From Cliona cf. orientalis (lineage: Eukaryota > Porifera > Demospongiae > Clionaida > Clionaidae), in contig OZ005699.1 in the NCBI GenBank assembly GCA_963930775.1, forward strand, positions 5,353,501 through 5,417,500: a stretch of DNA of 64,000 nucleotides, in the 5' to 3' direction. The translations under genes were made by a program, and so were the position numbers. Below are positions 22,495-36,600 of this stretch, piece after piece. The stretch's first letter is position 1. Every line of letters starts with the position of its first letter. The notes beneath the pieces were generated by a model. The model worked only from the letters and a program-made list of their open reading frames with translations. It was not told the origin of the DNA and searched no databases.

Positions 22495-22860
22495 AGCTTA
22501 CGAGTCTCTACAGGGCTAAGTAAAGCGGCGTTTGAACTCCGTCGAGTTAACGTTACACGAACAGAAAGCCAATATAAAAACTTGCTGATCAGCTGCCATG
22601 TGACTCGCTTGAAGGCGGCCCTACAGGATAAACCTTGTCCGACGATTCGCCATCTTCGAATTTACGAAAAAGCGCTGTACTTGAATCGATGGACGACAGC
22701 GAGGTCAGTCTCTTGTCTTCAGAAGTTGACGCAGAAATTCGTTTAAATGGTCGACATTCGTTCGCGTTTCTGACAAAACCGCATTAAAACATACGCGAAT
22801 TGTGTCCATGCGCAATCATTTATAAATTGCGCATCGAATAATAAATTTTCGGACAAACGA
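22495..22860. repeat. Interspersed repeat with palindromic end, copy 2
   Basis: Matches 1827-2268. The segment after CCGCATTAAAACAT (ACGCGAATTGTGTCC...) is the reverse complement of the matching segment in copy 1, so the palindrome centre has been flipped. The right arm is missing. Confidence 0.65.
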
Positions 22861-22995
22861 CCCTGTTCTGCATATAATATTATTTCGTGCGTTTAATTTT
22901 CGCATAAGCCAGGCTATTCGAAATGATTTAACGAAATATTCGCGATTTACGGTAGTTGGCACGCCTGCCTTCAGCGGTCAGACTAGGGGTGGATG

Positions 22996-23160
22996 CAGAG
23001 GAGGTTGGTCACAGGTTCATACGTTTGCCACAGGCTGCAATATACGCCCACACAACCGAGGTCAACCCGCTGAGTCAGCAAAAAACAATATATTGCACAT
23101 GATGCACGATGATAAAATGCTCATTCCGCGAAAATAATTGTGACCAACCTCCTCTGTGGT
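22996..23160. mobile_element. MULE-like MITE, 9-bp direct repeats
   Basis: The ends are CAGAGGAGGTTGGTCAC and its complement. GGGTGGATG occurs at 22987-22995 and 23161-23169 if four extra bases (TGGT) belong to the right end. The interior CAGGCTGC(A/G)ATATACGCCC and GTCAACCCGCTGAGTCAGC is shared with 38681-38846. Confidence 0.7.
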
Positions 23161-23169
23161 GGGTGGATG

Positions 23170-24792
23170 ATCGTACAGAGTAAACGATCAATTGTCGGAC
23201 ACATCAATTTAATATTCGGACCAATATCGGGAGAATGGAAGCAGCTACGATCGTCGATGATGCAGCCCCACCGACGTAATGCTCGCAATAGAATATGGAA
23301 CCTTGGAGCGATGTTGCGTTTTCGCGATATTCCGCCAGAAACACCAGTGTCCGAAAACTGCAGTTGTCAGACAAAACGATCAATTTTCGAGCGCGTATCA
23401 TAGGCGTCCAGAAGCAGAGAAGCAACGCTGCTGAGCGCAAACGAGATTTAGGATATCTGGCGACGCCTATGATAAGCGCTATCCGAAAACTGCACACGGC
23501 GAAAACGCAAGCAACGTGAGTGGGGCTACATCCTCGCTATTTTCTCTCGGATATTGGTTGATGTATCGGACAATTTACTCTAGTGCGTAGAAATTGATTT
23601 TACGGATAAATCACAAACCTTAATTAGCGATTTCAGACCTCCAAATTTCACCGATTTTTCCGCGGATTATTTTTAAGTGGAATATCTATGTTCGAGTATC
23701 AGAAGATAGCTCTCCACGAGGTTTATCTAAGCGCGACATAGCCACGCCCACCTAAGCTTTCTTCATAGAAACTTACAAAAACGAAGCTAACGGCGGTTCC
23801 GCTGAACCAATTTGCACAGTAAGGCATCAGTAGATAGCTCGTTCAGTGAGCTACCTAGCGCAAGTTTTTCTGTGAGTGTACTTCTAGCCAGAGCCGAGAT
23901 ATTTATTATTTACTGGAGGCCCTTGGAGGTCTAATATAGCTACCTTAATCACAGGAGATACCGATGCTCAACTACATATTTAGATCTACTGGTACTAGCC
24001 GCGGCTACTATTATTCAGCCTTGCTGGAGTGCAGCTACAAACCAATTTTCTGCTATGTTTTTGCCTCGGTGGGATGGATTACTCTAACCTGTCCCCAGAA
24101 TGAATGTTAAACTATCCGAAATGCCCTCATTTGATCTAAGATTCTTCCGAGACCATAACAACGGGAGCTACCAAGTCTCACGCGTTAGGCGTGAGTCTAA
24201 CGCATTCGAGCATCACCTCACGCTCACACGCATGGTGCCTTCCAGCACTGTATAAATCTCACGCATTTATAACTAGTCAAGCTCAAAATGGGCGTGTTTT
24301 TCTTGCGCAGTTCGCGAATTTGAAGCTCCACATTCCCATCACCACGCCCATTGCCACACCCACTATAATTGTTCTCACGCTCTGACCTTGGCAGCTCTGT
24401 TATCCTGTCCAGGTGACAACAGTTGAGTCCAACTTAACGTCAGTAACATGCTTGTGTTGTTCTGACTCTGATACATGATAGTATTGAGGTTAGCTACACA
24501 GCTGTAATTAAATACCAGTGCATGTCTGAACTCCTGAATCTTGCCTTCATTGCATGGGTATGGCATATACTATTACCATGGTAGCAACATCTGATGTTGT
24601 ACTATCATGCCGTGATGGTCCCCCACAAATTGTGATCCCTCCAGCCCATGACTGTCCACTGCGCTGATGTATATGGTCCCCTCGGGCAAACCCTGGAGAC
24701 TAACCCTGCCATGCAGAGTCTCTTGAGACTAACCTTGCTAACTGAAACCCAGCCCCTGACCCCTCTCATAAATGGATAGCCGGGGGACCCAT
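23170..24792. other. Intergenic, no gene seen
   Basis: A short hairpin pairs TATCATAGGCGTC (about 23397) with GACGCCTATGATA (about 23461). A pair TGGTCCCCC / GGGGGACCCA (about 24615 and 24783) may mark a further small TIR element. No coding gene can be supported. Confidence 0.45.
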
Positions 24793-24801
24793 GATGTACA
24801 G

Positions 24802-25975
24802 TAGTCTCGTGACCCAGCCCCCTAAACGCACGCGAAAAGGGGTCTGGTAACATTGTGTACAACGAGTTGTCGCAGCGGAATGCAATAATTGCGTACTTGC
24901 GGTTTCGCATTTTAAATTCGAAAACTATTCTACTTTTTGCTGGCCAAAACGACCTGTTTTACGATCGCTATCGTTTCTATGATAGTTTCGTTGCCTCTAT
25001 CACTCACCATTTCGAAGTAAATCTTCAGAGTTCGAGCGGTCTCTCGTTTGAATTTGAAACTACAGCGAGGGGTCCGCAACGAAAGAAATCTCGTACACCT
25101 TCCCCAGAAATCAAGTGAAATCACTGGAAATCAACAGAGAAATCAATAGAAATCACATGAAATCAATCAAGAAATCACTAGAAGTCGACCAGAAATCCGA
25201 CGTATAATGTAGACACGCCCCTTGGTCCACCCACTTTTAATTGATTTTGCCACTCCCCCTCACTTTAAGGGGTGTGGTCTATGCTGCCATGCTCGAGCTC
25301 TCGCTCTAGCTGTTCAAACTGAATTGCGAAATAGCATTGACTTTTAATGCTGTAATAGTATAGGTATTTGTAGTAATGATTTTAAAATGCTATGGTGATA
25401 AACATGATCATCACTATTACATGATACTAGTGAACAATGTAGAAATCAAACAGAAATCTGAAGGAAATGCATGAAATCAGAGAGAAATCAATTTGAAATC
25501 AAGAAATCACAATAGAAATCAAGAAATCACCTTAGAAATCAGCTCTCAGAAAGAAATTATGTAGAAATCAATTGGAAATCAGGAAATATAGGAAGTCATA
25601 CCAGAAATCTGGAAATCCATTCCTGAAATCAGGTGATTTCGAAATCTCGTACATAAAATTAGGTCGTTGCGGACCCCTCGAACTACAGTCAGCTTTTTGC
25701 GTCCAGGACTGTTCTATTTTTGCTTGCCATCAGTCCTTCGGATCGTTTTGTCGTCTTTGCCGCACACACTTCTCGAGTAGTTCAGTAGATCTTCGGTGCT
25801 GGTAGAGCACGAGCTCAAGAGAAAAAATACGCGAATATATAATTATAGCGATTTGATTGCAAATGGAGCGATCTGATTGGTCGCGCCACATTCCAGAGTT
25901 TGGGACAACTCGTTGTGCACAATGTTGCCAGACCCCTTTTTCGCGTGCGTTTAAGGGGGCTGGGCTACGAGACTA
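24802..25975. mobile_element. 1174-bp TAGTCTCG-family element with 9-bp TSD
   Basis: The ends TAGTCTCGTGACCCAGCCCC and its complement extend as inverted repeats through GGTCTGGTAACATTGTGTAC and ACAACGAGTTGTC, about 75 bp in all. The target duplication GATGTACAG is exact (24793-24801, 25976-25984). A 615-bp hAT-like element is inserted in its middle, so the element was about 560 bp before that insertion. Confidence 0.85.
25066..25680. mobile_element. 615-bp hAT-like non-autonomous element
   Basis: Perfect 17-bp terminal inverted repeats CGAGGGGTCCGCAACGA, with exact 8-bp target duplication AACTACAG at 25058-25065 and 25681-25688. An 8-bp duplication and these ends fit the hAT superfamily. The interior is dominated by GAAATCA-type words in two clusters (about 25105-25200 and 25440-25640) around a 240-bp unique core. 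There is no transposase. Confidence 0.9.
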
Positions 25976-26426
25976 GATGTACAGTTGCCATGGATGGTCC
26001 TAAATAGTATGACAGTACTCAAAGTGACACAAAAGATGTTACTTACTCATAATAATTATTATTATTGTACTATCTACATGATTACAGGTGTGTAGCTAAA
26101 TTAATAGAGTTACCCTGTCATGTCGACACAAACATGTTACTGACGTTAAGTTGGACTTCACTATCGTGTACCTGGATAGGATACCGTTGTTATAGGGACT
26201 ATTTATCTCGGAAGCATCCAGCAGCATGATCAAACGAGTGCATGTGTACCTATTCTTTTCATCGATCTGATAATTTTCATTCCAAACAGTATCAGATCAA
26301 AACTCATTCATAATCGAGTAGCTATTCCTAGCAAGAGACCTTGGGACAGGCTAGAGTCACAGTTCATGATACCTCAAACAGGGACAATTGTTCGCTTAGC
26401 TTCAAAGTCCATTAGGCAGTCTTACT

Positions 26427-26846
26427 CTAGTCTCGTGAACCAGACCACTCCCTCTGCTGCGCTGGATGTATTGCATCACCAGCACGCGGAGGGAGGGGTC
26501 TGGCCACTCTGGCACGGTTTTTGTGACCCATGTTGGAATGTGAACATGACCAATCAGATTCAAGCTAGAGCAGTGATTAGAAATTTTGAATGCACCTGGA
26601 GTAGAGATCAAAGTGTGGTTATCAAAATTTGTATGTGACACTGTGTGGAGTGACATCAATGCACTATCTGCAGACAGTGGTGACCACGCTACAAGCTGTT
26701 ATGCGATATGCCCACATCTCAGCCAGGTGCATTCCACTGTGTCACAAAAACTGTGCCAGAGTGGCCAGACCCTCCTTCCGCGTGCTGGTGATGCAATACA
26801 TCCAGCGCTATGGAGGGAGTGGTCTGGTTCACGAGACTAGTGTAGT
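26427..26846. mobile_element. 420-bp TAGTCTCG-family element
   Basis: Long inverted arms (CTAGTCTCGTGAACCAGACC ... and complement) include GGATGTATTGCATCACCAGC and GGTCTGGCCACTCTGGCAC, each arm near 100 bp. AGTCTTACT is repeated at 26418-26426 and 26847-26855. Confidence 0.8.
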
Positions 26847-27014
26847 AGTCTTACTGCGGCAACTAACGGTTAATTGGTGGGTGTGGCCGTATTTCCGACA
26901 TGAAGCGGGGTGAAAATCAAGGGGACGAGGTTGGTAATTTGCGCATGCGCAAGGCAAACGCCCACTTCGTTCCGTGACGTGTACGTGCAATTAGCGAGAT
27001 GCTGACCTGGCTAT

Positions 27015-27606
27015 AATTCCGAGCGAAGCGAGGTCTCTACTCGGGCTCGAGAGTAGTTTCGTATGGCTTCTGGGCGTATCTTTCGCGTGCGTCAAAATTT
27101 TCTTTCTTACTCTCTTCGGCGACTCAGGCCACGTCGCCAAGTATTTCTGAGTCATAAGCTGTGGCCTCCCTCGAGATGGTCATGCAAGGCCTACAAACTC
27201 TACCGTTCTGCTGGACTGTGCTTACCGGGCACTGTCAATGTGCGCGCGGCCAAAAATGATCGCACCTTCTTGGCCCAAAGTTGTTCGTCCTGTCGCTGAT
27301 GGTAAAGATGTTGCTAGCTGTGGCCTGTCAATTGGTCTACTCTTGGCTTCATTCTTCCAAGACCGACGACATAATGGAGCTCCTTTTGCTGCTAATACTT
27401 CAGCATCAGAGTGCTTCAGCATAGACAAAAGAAACCACTCCCTTGTCATGTGATCTACACGTGCAACATAATTTAATTTACAGGGAAGGTGGGGGAACCC
27501 TAAATTCATCATATCATGCATCATGCATAAACAGGAAGTTCAATACAGGATATTGGTTGGCATGGTGGCTCGCTGAGCGAGGACTGCTACACAAAGTGTA
27601 ACTCTA
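27015..27606. repeat. 590-bp interspersed repeat, copy 2
   Basis: Homologue of 18543-19125 in forward orientation. Its end lies about 48 bases before the IRAK-like start codon at 27654, so it probably overlaps that gene's promoter or 5' leader. An open frame at 27063-27299 is not conserved in copy 1. Confidence 0.65.
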
Positions 27607-27653
27607 GTATTTATTATACATGTACTTGGCCTACCGTCTTGTTGGTTAATGCT

Positions 27654-30600
27654 ATGAAGATCAAAGATCTTCCTCCAGGTGTGGTGCTAGAGCTGTGCCG
27701 CTACCTCAACGTCCAAGGCGACGGACAAAAGAACTGGAAACAACTCATCTCACGGATTCCAGGTAAAATGATCTGTGACAAGTCACAAATATTAACTCTG
27801 TCACATCATATTGCAGGTAGAGTATACACAGTGTATCATGTGGAGGCCTTTGCTCAGGCTGGTCAGCGTGCCCACACCAGCCCAGCAGAGGAGGTCATCA
27901 TGGACCTCATTACTCTAGGAATGACTGTGGACAGCCTCTATAGAATTCTTCACACTATGGACGCCAGACAGTGCATGGAAACACTGGCAGAGTATGGTGA
28001 GCATTAAACTTTATAGCTAGTTTGTGGAGATAATGATGTATTTAGCTGAGAGTGATTGTAAACCAATGATCGTATGTAATAATATGAATGGTATGATAGT
28101 AGCAAATCTATGCCGAGAAAGTGACTGATTTCTCTTGGTGGCTATCCCAATAATCTTTATGGAATCAATTAGTAATCTGAGTCCCAATAGTTTATTTAAG
28201 AGGGGAATTTTACCCACTTGTATATAGCAGCTAGCGCTATTGGGATAAAAAACCATACACACTGCATCGGCTGACTAATACTATTTTATATTAAAGCATT
28301 GAAAACATTGACCAAAGGCATCGATGATACTCAGAAGGCAATACAATACCTTTGTGCCGAACGCTCGACAATGCGTCTAGCTCTAGCTATGGCCTGAGGT
28401 ATTAAGACCACTCTTCTTTGTGCATATGGCCCTACAGGTACAGTTCTGACCAATCCTGAGCCTTGTAGTGCAGACTTACTCTCCGCCTGTGCCACATGTT
28501 CACAGCAACCGGGTGTATCGATGCTCTCATGTAATGACACGGACTACATAAGAAAAATGATCGTCTGAAAAATATCTTTCGTTGTATATACATCTAACAA
28601 TTCAACTTTGTATATCTGCTTTAAATTTTTCATCCCTAAACTTATTGTTTTTCTCTCATTCGTGTGTAAACGTACTGCAGTCTCAGTTGAAGTGATTGAT
28701 GAAGTGGAGGCTTTGAGGCAGAGGGATATTGAGATGGCTGCCTACCAACCAGAGCCAATGGCAGGTTTGAAATTATTTTGATATTGCACTATACATAGTG
28801 TTGTATGAAGTATAATATGACATTGTACATGTACCTGGTATGCATCTGAACACATTTGGCATAAGCAACCAACAGACAATATCCCCAATGGGTTGCAGAC
28901 TCCTGCCCTTGATGTTGTATAATAAATTGTGGCATCAAATTGAAAGTGTACTGACTCCTATCTTAGATTATGTACAAATGTACATGTAGTTTCAAAATTT
29001 CCCCTAAGCTTTTGGTACTACAATGGCACAACATTCAGCAATTCCCATTTATGTACATGTACATTGTATAATATTTGCTTTTACCAAGGGCTATAGACTC
29101 CCTTGCTTCTCTACCTACCGTACTTAATCTAATATAATGCATAGAAAAAAAATAATTTCAATTTTGAAAAACGCGCGTTTTTTCTGGTAAAGGTCGTCAA
29201 TCGCTCCATATATAAATGTTATGAGAATTCGTAAAATGCTAATTTATTGCATTGAATTGGAACATGCGTTGTATCAATTAACTACGGTAATCCATTTATC
29301 GAGCTCAGTATTAGCCTACTATCATGTCTTCCTTTATCTCTTCCCTCAGGGGTTGACCCTGGTGGTCCACCAGTGGATGGTGACATCCACCCTCTCTATG
29401 GCCCCCTCCCTGGACCCCCACCACCAACATCCTCCCAAGACCAGCAACAGCTACAGCAACGCTCAAGACAGAACCTCCATTACCACCAAACCTCAGCTGC
29501 TTCCCCACGTCCTCGCTCTCAAGCTCCAGCACAGCAGCATGGCTCTCTCTCCAATGGGGGCTCTGTCTCTACTCACACCTCTACTATTAATAATTGTTAT
29601 TCTGGTAGCAGACAGGTGCAGCAGGGTTCAAGTATGCTGCCTGCACAGAATCTCCATAGTCAGAGTAATTATTATTCTTCTAGTCAGAGGGGAAACTCTG
29701 GTGGAACCTCTCTGAGCTCTACTTCATCCAGCTACGAGGGTGATAAGGGACACAGGCATCCCTCCCCTCCATATCTGTTGTCCCAAACCAGTTTCAGCTA
29801 CTCGCCCACCACGGCTGCTGCTATCACTACTGGCAAGAGTTATCAGTCACAGTCAAAGGATTCACCTCTAGAGTACTCCTGGCCATCTTCCTCGAGTAGA
29901 CAACCTACGGCTAACCAACAGGTATCTAATGGAGGAGTCCCCTTGTATAATCACCACAAGCAGGCAGCCAGCTCAAACCAGCAACAACATGCCTACTCTC
30001 CTAGCTTGCCCAGTACCTACAGCACTAGCAGTTCCTCGCTTGAGCCATCAAGTTTTCCGTACGCTTCCCTGCACAACACATCTAGTTCCAATGAACAACA
30101 ACCTGTGATGCCATACCACCCAGGTCACATGCCCTCTCCTTCTTTCAGTGATGATTCAAGGTACAGTACTAGTGATAGTTCATCTGGACGCAGCCACACG
30201 GGGGGCAGTAGCAGTTTAACATTTCCATCGGGTCCCCTCTTGAGGGACAAGAGGTCAAAAGATGAGGAAAAGTCTGTTGAGCCCAACATCCTTAGGTTCA
30301 CATATGCTGAGCTGTCTGAGGCCACTGATGGTTTCATCAAGGACATGCTGGGACTAGGCTCATTTGGGACTGTCTTTAGAGCCAAAGTCAGAGGGAATGG
30401 ACCATATGCAGTCAAAAAGTTGTACAGTGTAAGTGTATTTACATTGTATGTGTTTAATGCCACGGAGATATATACATAATTGCACATCTACTAGAGCAGA
30501 TTTCCTGAAATGTGACTCTATGTACATGTATGCAAGACCTTAATTGGGGTGCATGAGATGCATGGTCGAATGCACCCCAATTAAGGTCTTGTAACTGTCT

Positions 30601-33600
30601 TATTGGCCAATGACCCCCTCTCATAATTGGCCTACCCTATGATCACCCACACCCCTGTTGTGGCCGGCAATTTGCCTATAGAAACTTTGGTTGCTTGGTG
30701 ATGGCCAATAACTACTGCTATAATACTATGTTCAGTCATGTACTGTAACACTTGTGTACAAACATGGTACATGTATCTGATAGCAGTATCATATGCTGGT
30801 GAACTCCCATGTGGTTTAATCTGAAACAACTGTTATGCCTTCAGTTTCCTTGTAATATAATAGTATTTAACTAGTGGTGATGAAGCACACAGGCATACAT
30901 ATGGGGTTGATACCCCAATAGCTAGGGCCTGAGAAGCTACATGTACACAATAGTGAAAGTATCATAGACTGCCTGCTTTGTTGATCACCTATACTATATT
31001 TAGCAGTCTACATGCTGCCATGACCATTATGAGTCCAAGTATATACCTGTAGCCAGGCTCTGAGGAAATAAGCCTCCATGTAGAGTCATGCACCTTCATG
31101 CTCTGGGAAGTAGAGTCTGCCAGTGATACCGTACTTAATCTAATACTACACATGGAAAAAAATAATTTCAATTTTGAAAAGCGCGCGTTTTTCTGGTAAA
31201 GGTCGTCAATCGCTCCATATATGAAAACTTGACCACATGCCCAGTAACTGCATAATGGTTCGTATGGTAAAAGGTCGTCAACATAATGCGTACACTGTGC
31301 ACCTCAATCGCAGAGATGGCGTCTGAGACCGACTCTCGACCTCGATACTGACAATTTTCAATCACAGGAGACGAACTCGACAGTGCCATACAGCTTCTGA
31401 ACATCGGATTGGTTGCGGCATGGCACGCTGTGTGCGTGCTATATATAGCGCAAGGCTAGCTTTATTTATCCACGGGATTACGTCATCCAAGAGAAAGCGT
31501 GAAGTTCGGCTGGTAGTACTTGTCAGAGAAAGTAGCACTCAGCTTGTAATGTATTCACTGGATACATGCGTTAGATACTCTACATATATACCGATTTTCA
31601 AGTCTCAGAAAGGCTCCATGAAGGCCCTGAATTTTCTGGCAATTACCTCATAGATCACACCATAGGTTTCATCATACATTACACTATAATTACCTCATAA
31701 CACCAGAAAAATAAATTGCTACTGGGCACGTAATAAACGTTATGAGAATTCGCAAATGCTAATTTATTGCATTAAATTGGATCATGCGTTGTATTCGATT
31801 AACTACGGTAGTCATGTTAATCATGGACCTGAGCCTTGCCAGAGTGGTACAGCACTCACCTTTCCAGTTGACGTACATCTTTGCCTGCGCTGTACAGGCC
31901 CGCTGAGTTGTCTCTCAAATTGTGTGCCTATGTACAGTTGTAGTGCAGTGCGGGCGTATGTGCATGACGACCATGCATTACCTTACGCGTTCAAAATTTA
32001 ACTCTCTCCTCACTGAAATGATCACCCCACAAACATACATACAAGTGTATATATACATATAAAACCGCTTCCTGTCTCGTGTATTTGGGGCTCGCTCAGG
32101 CTCGCCCTGAATTACCACAATCTGGTGCAGTTTCAATAAACTCGTAAATGCCATTTTACTGATGTGAATGTATGGCATGTGTTTGCCTATTATGCAGCGA
32201 GTGTGTTATGTGCTTGTACATATGCATGTAAGTATACACAAAGAATGCAATTCATGAGTTGTGGCCATATTTCCTGAAAGTAAAGTTAATGTCTTAAGTA
32301 CATATTTATGTACATTTGAATATGCATCATGTACTTAATGTACATGTAACTTAATTCCGTTTGCAAAATGTTTGTGTTAGAAATATTCGTGTAACAATAT
32401 TTTCAAGCACGTGCCATATATTCGCTAGCTGTATAAGCATGTAAAAAATTTTCATCACTTCACACAAAACGAAATTTTTTAACGACAAAACTTTCACGAA
32501 TTACGGTATAATAGTTGTGGTCTTCTAAGTAAACATGACATACATGTACATCGACTACTTACATGTACCTGGAATTGAAGTTGCATTCATTTCATGAAAG
32601 TACATGTACACGGTTTTATAATTCTGTTTCTACAAAATAATTTAAGAAGTTGTGATTTATATATTTGTCTTTAACCTCATGTACTCACTGAATTGTGTGT
32701 AATGGATTGTTGTTTAGTGCATGTACCTTGTCTGGTACTCGTTCCCCTACAGGAGCGTGAGATGGGGGGAGGGATATTCTATGATACACTTTACCGAGAA
32801 ACATTCACTCAGGAACTAAACATGCTGACGAAGTAAGTTTGGTCAAAGCTACATGTATGTGTTGGGTTTCATGTGATTGATCTCTGCTGAATGTAAACCT
32901 AATTTGCACTTAGTCAATTACATGCTTTGTCCATGCATACCGTAGGTCGGGTTTTAATTGCGAGTATCTATTAATTGTGAATTGCAAGTTTTTCTACGTT
33001 TCGCAATTAATAGATTCGCAGTGCATGTATACTGCAGTACGGTACGGGGTCGTCCATCGCAATTATTGGATTCGCAATTTGGCCTGACTTGACTAGAACA
33101 CAATTATTGAACTACACAATTAAAACCCGTCCTACGGTATGTGATCTTCAGCTGGTGCACACAGAAATTTAAGTTTTAGATCCTTTCCTGTAGAATTATG
33201 TATACATATAATAATATAATATTATACATGTACATGTAACAGGGCTCTCGATAACTTTTTCACTTGTACTGTCAAATGTCAGTATAAATCTAACTATGTC
33301 CAGACATATACAAAATTTGTCCTGTCGACTCCTGCTTTCCTGCTGATGATGGACAAAGGATTACCAACATTTACAGCACTCTCCATAATGTTTTACTTAT
33401 AATAGTGCTCAAGATCTGAGTAAAAGACTAAGAAATATCCATGCAGACAAATTCAGAACTCACAAGCATTTCTAAGTTCCTATAATTATCCAAGTCTGCC
33501 AGTGGTTGTGTGGCTTGGGTGGTGCTAATCACCACTAAACAGGTTTACTCTACAAACTGTGACCATACCAAACAGCCCACCCAGTACATTGCCTGTGTAA

Positions 33601-36600
33601 ACTGCCACCTCTAGCTTACTACCTTTTGTACTGCCACTATGTCTGGCAAAGTAATTTTTAGACTGTCAAATTAAATATTTAAGCAGAAATTGTCCCGTTA
33701 TTGAACGTTAATTCGAGCCCTGATGTAAGGGCAAAGGTTAATGGAGAGTCAGCTTCTCTGCTTGGAGGTCAAATTGTTTCCACTGATCAATCTTCCGTAA
33801 CAGACGGACAGATAACTATGTTTATAATTGTGGTAGGATACAAGAAAAGGGACAACTTTGCACAAAACGCGATTTTTTACCATTTTTCAAGCTGTTACCA
33901 TTTCAAGGCCTCGAGAGCCCTAGGCTTCTGGCTTGGTTTGTTAGCAGTTTTGGCCTTCTACTTCATAGATCCAATGTTAGAAGCTACAGCAAACCTTCCG
34001 GTGAGCTGCCAAAGCAAAGCATAAAACAGTGATTTTTGAATGCTGTCGACACATTTGCCCACCCCGGAAGTGGGTGTGGCATGCAACTCTAGCTAGTGTA
34101 CTATAGTAGGATGATGGAAAAATATTCATGCTAGTTTTGAAGTTCATAGCTGCTATAGTTTCAGATATATATTATTATGTATACATGTAAGTGTGAAAAT
34201 TTGGGAAATGCGCAAATGATAATGATACTCACATAGTTATCTGTATACTGCATGTAAGCTAGCACATATAAATTACTGTAAAGGGAGTGTTGTCCTCTAA
34301 ACTTGTGATCACATGCATTCTCAAGTGGGTATAATTATTTACATATCATATAGTCAGTAACATAATAGGCTCCAACTGTCCCTGAATCTCCACAGTCAGG
34401 ATTTTTAGCAATATTATTGTCCCATGTCCTGGAAGGCTCTTCTATAATTGTATTATTGGTCCTGGAAGAGGTCTAGACACTAGCATAAACACTGTAGTAA
34501 TAGTGAAACTAATCACTTATTGGTGGTAAAATGAACAACCTGCTTGTGGTAGTGCCTTACTAACTTTGTAGCAACACTACAAGAGCTCTACTAGGATGTA
34601 ATCTAAATTCCTCAGAGATCCTTACTGAAAGTACTTCAGTTGATGATATCGCTTCACTGGTGATATTGTTTATATACCTCAATGGCCTTCTGAATCACTG
34701 GAAAATGAATCCTGAACTTTATCCTTGATGTTATCATGTCTATACTTCCTTCTCTGTTGTGGGGTTATGGCCACATATACCATGTCATGCACACATATGT
34801 ACATCCAGTCATTTCGAGTTCACATTAACTTTGATGACATTTTCCATGGCTGTAAATTGCTAGATTGATCATACTTAATATTGATATGTCTGTAAATACA
34901 AGCTCAAGTCTTTGATGCCCAATTTGGTGCTAGTCAGCTAACATGTGGATCAGTCTATACCCCTTGATTGCTTGTGATGATATACTTACTAAATTGATAT
35001 TCATGAATTTAGGTATCATCATCGGAACATCCTGTCCTTGGTTGCCTATAGCAATGATGGCCCCACCCCCTGCTTGGTGTATGAGTATATGGAGAATGGT
35101 AGCCTTGCTGACTGCTTCCAGGGAAAGGTACAGTAAGCACTGAGCTGTTAGCGTTACAATCTGTAGGGCACTGATCATGAAAGGTTTACATGACAAATTA
35201 TTTAGATGTACACTGTACATATACATTTACATTTGTATGTACAGTGTATTAATTTGTACATATACATGTACATATACTTCAGGTTGATCAAAATACAAAT
35301 GTACAATGTTCACTTGGAAAATCGTCAGGGTAGGGGAGGGGAAGGGTGTGGTGGGGGAATATTATCTTGAATCCCTGCTGTAGTGCATGAACTGTATTAG
35401 CGTGGGACAGTGATAACTGAAAAGTTGCACAGTCCGTCAAAAGACCATCAAGGGGGTGTTGATATTTGCCTTTTGTGTAAATAAATATATAGAGCTTTAA
35501 TGTACAAGTATTATAGTGTATTTTGCATCCAGCGGAACATCTCACTGCTGTGGGATCTCCGTCTCCAGGTAGCTAATCAGATTGCTGATGCTCTTCACTT
35601 CCTGCACACTGTTAACAAGCCCAAGAGTGTCCTGGTCCACGGAGATGTCAAAAGGTATAGTCACAGTTGCAATGCTTATGCTAACCTGTACTTACAGTGG
35701 TCTTTAAGGGTATGGTAAAAGGGGTCAAGCCATAATACATGTAGGTGTGAATATTTTATTTCTTCATACAATGGTTGAGGTGATTGGTCTGTCTCCAAAA
35801 GTTACCAGATCTCATTATGTACACGTAGGCATAGAGAAGCGAGTAGCCACTGTCATCAAGGTGTCACAAATGTTATCAATAAATTTAATAGTCGCTTGAT
35901 AAGGATCATGAGCATGCACACTACAATAATTATACAGTAATAGCATGCTTTTATTAATTGGCATTGCTGATTGACCTCACTTACTCGCTCAATTTAATCA
36001 ATTACATGTTTGTGCTAATACTCATACTACATGTACATCCATGGCATTGTAAATATTGTAAGGGAGGACAAGGGGGATAGGTACCATGGTCCACCTCCCT
36101 CCCCTTCTCAAAGGTCTTGCTCCCTGAGAGGCCTTGTGTTAATAAGCTCAATAGTTCAAGAATTCAATTAAAGTGCATGGGTATAGGCCATATGGGCACA
36201 CCCAGTATAGTGGTGTAGTCCATGGAAGTATGCAGTGGTTAAATGTGTGTAGTGTGGTGACCATCAAGAGCCTAACCAATAGCTGCAGGTAGCTTTAATA
36301 TACAATCACTGGATCCAGACTGGAATATATCGTTGGTGGTTCGGAATGTCCCATTTCCCAATCTGACATGAAAGACATAGTCTAGCTGTTGCTGAACTTA
36401 GTTTGTAAGTTCAGATAGGCTAGGTATTGGTCATACCGTTGTTAGCTGACCATTTGCTACATGTGCATGTCCCTGCCCTCCTGGTTTTAGGTGCATGTAA
36501 TACCCCCTCCCCCCCCCCCCCCCCCCACCAAAACTCGTTTTATATGTATACTATAAGAAAATTCTGCAGCTGTTGCAATAAACAATTCTCTCTCTCCTGT

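Noticed and set aside
25105-25640. CRISPR-like or other designed array
   Set aside because: The repeated word is only 7 bases with irregular spacing, in an animal genome, inside a hAT-like element.
33701-34024. 107-codon open frame with a hydrophobic stretch
   Set aside because: Lies in an IRAK-like intron, no motif, no splice context.
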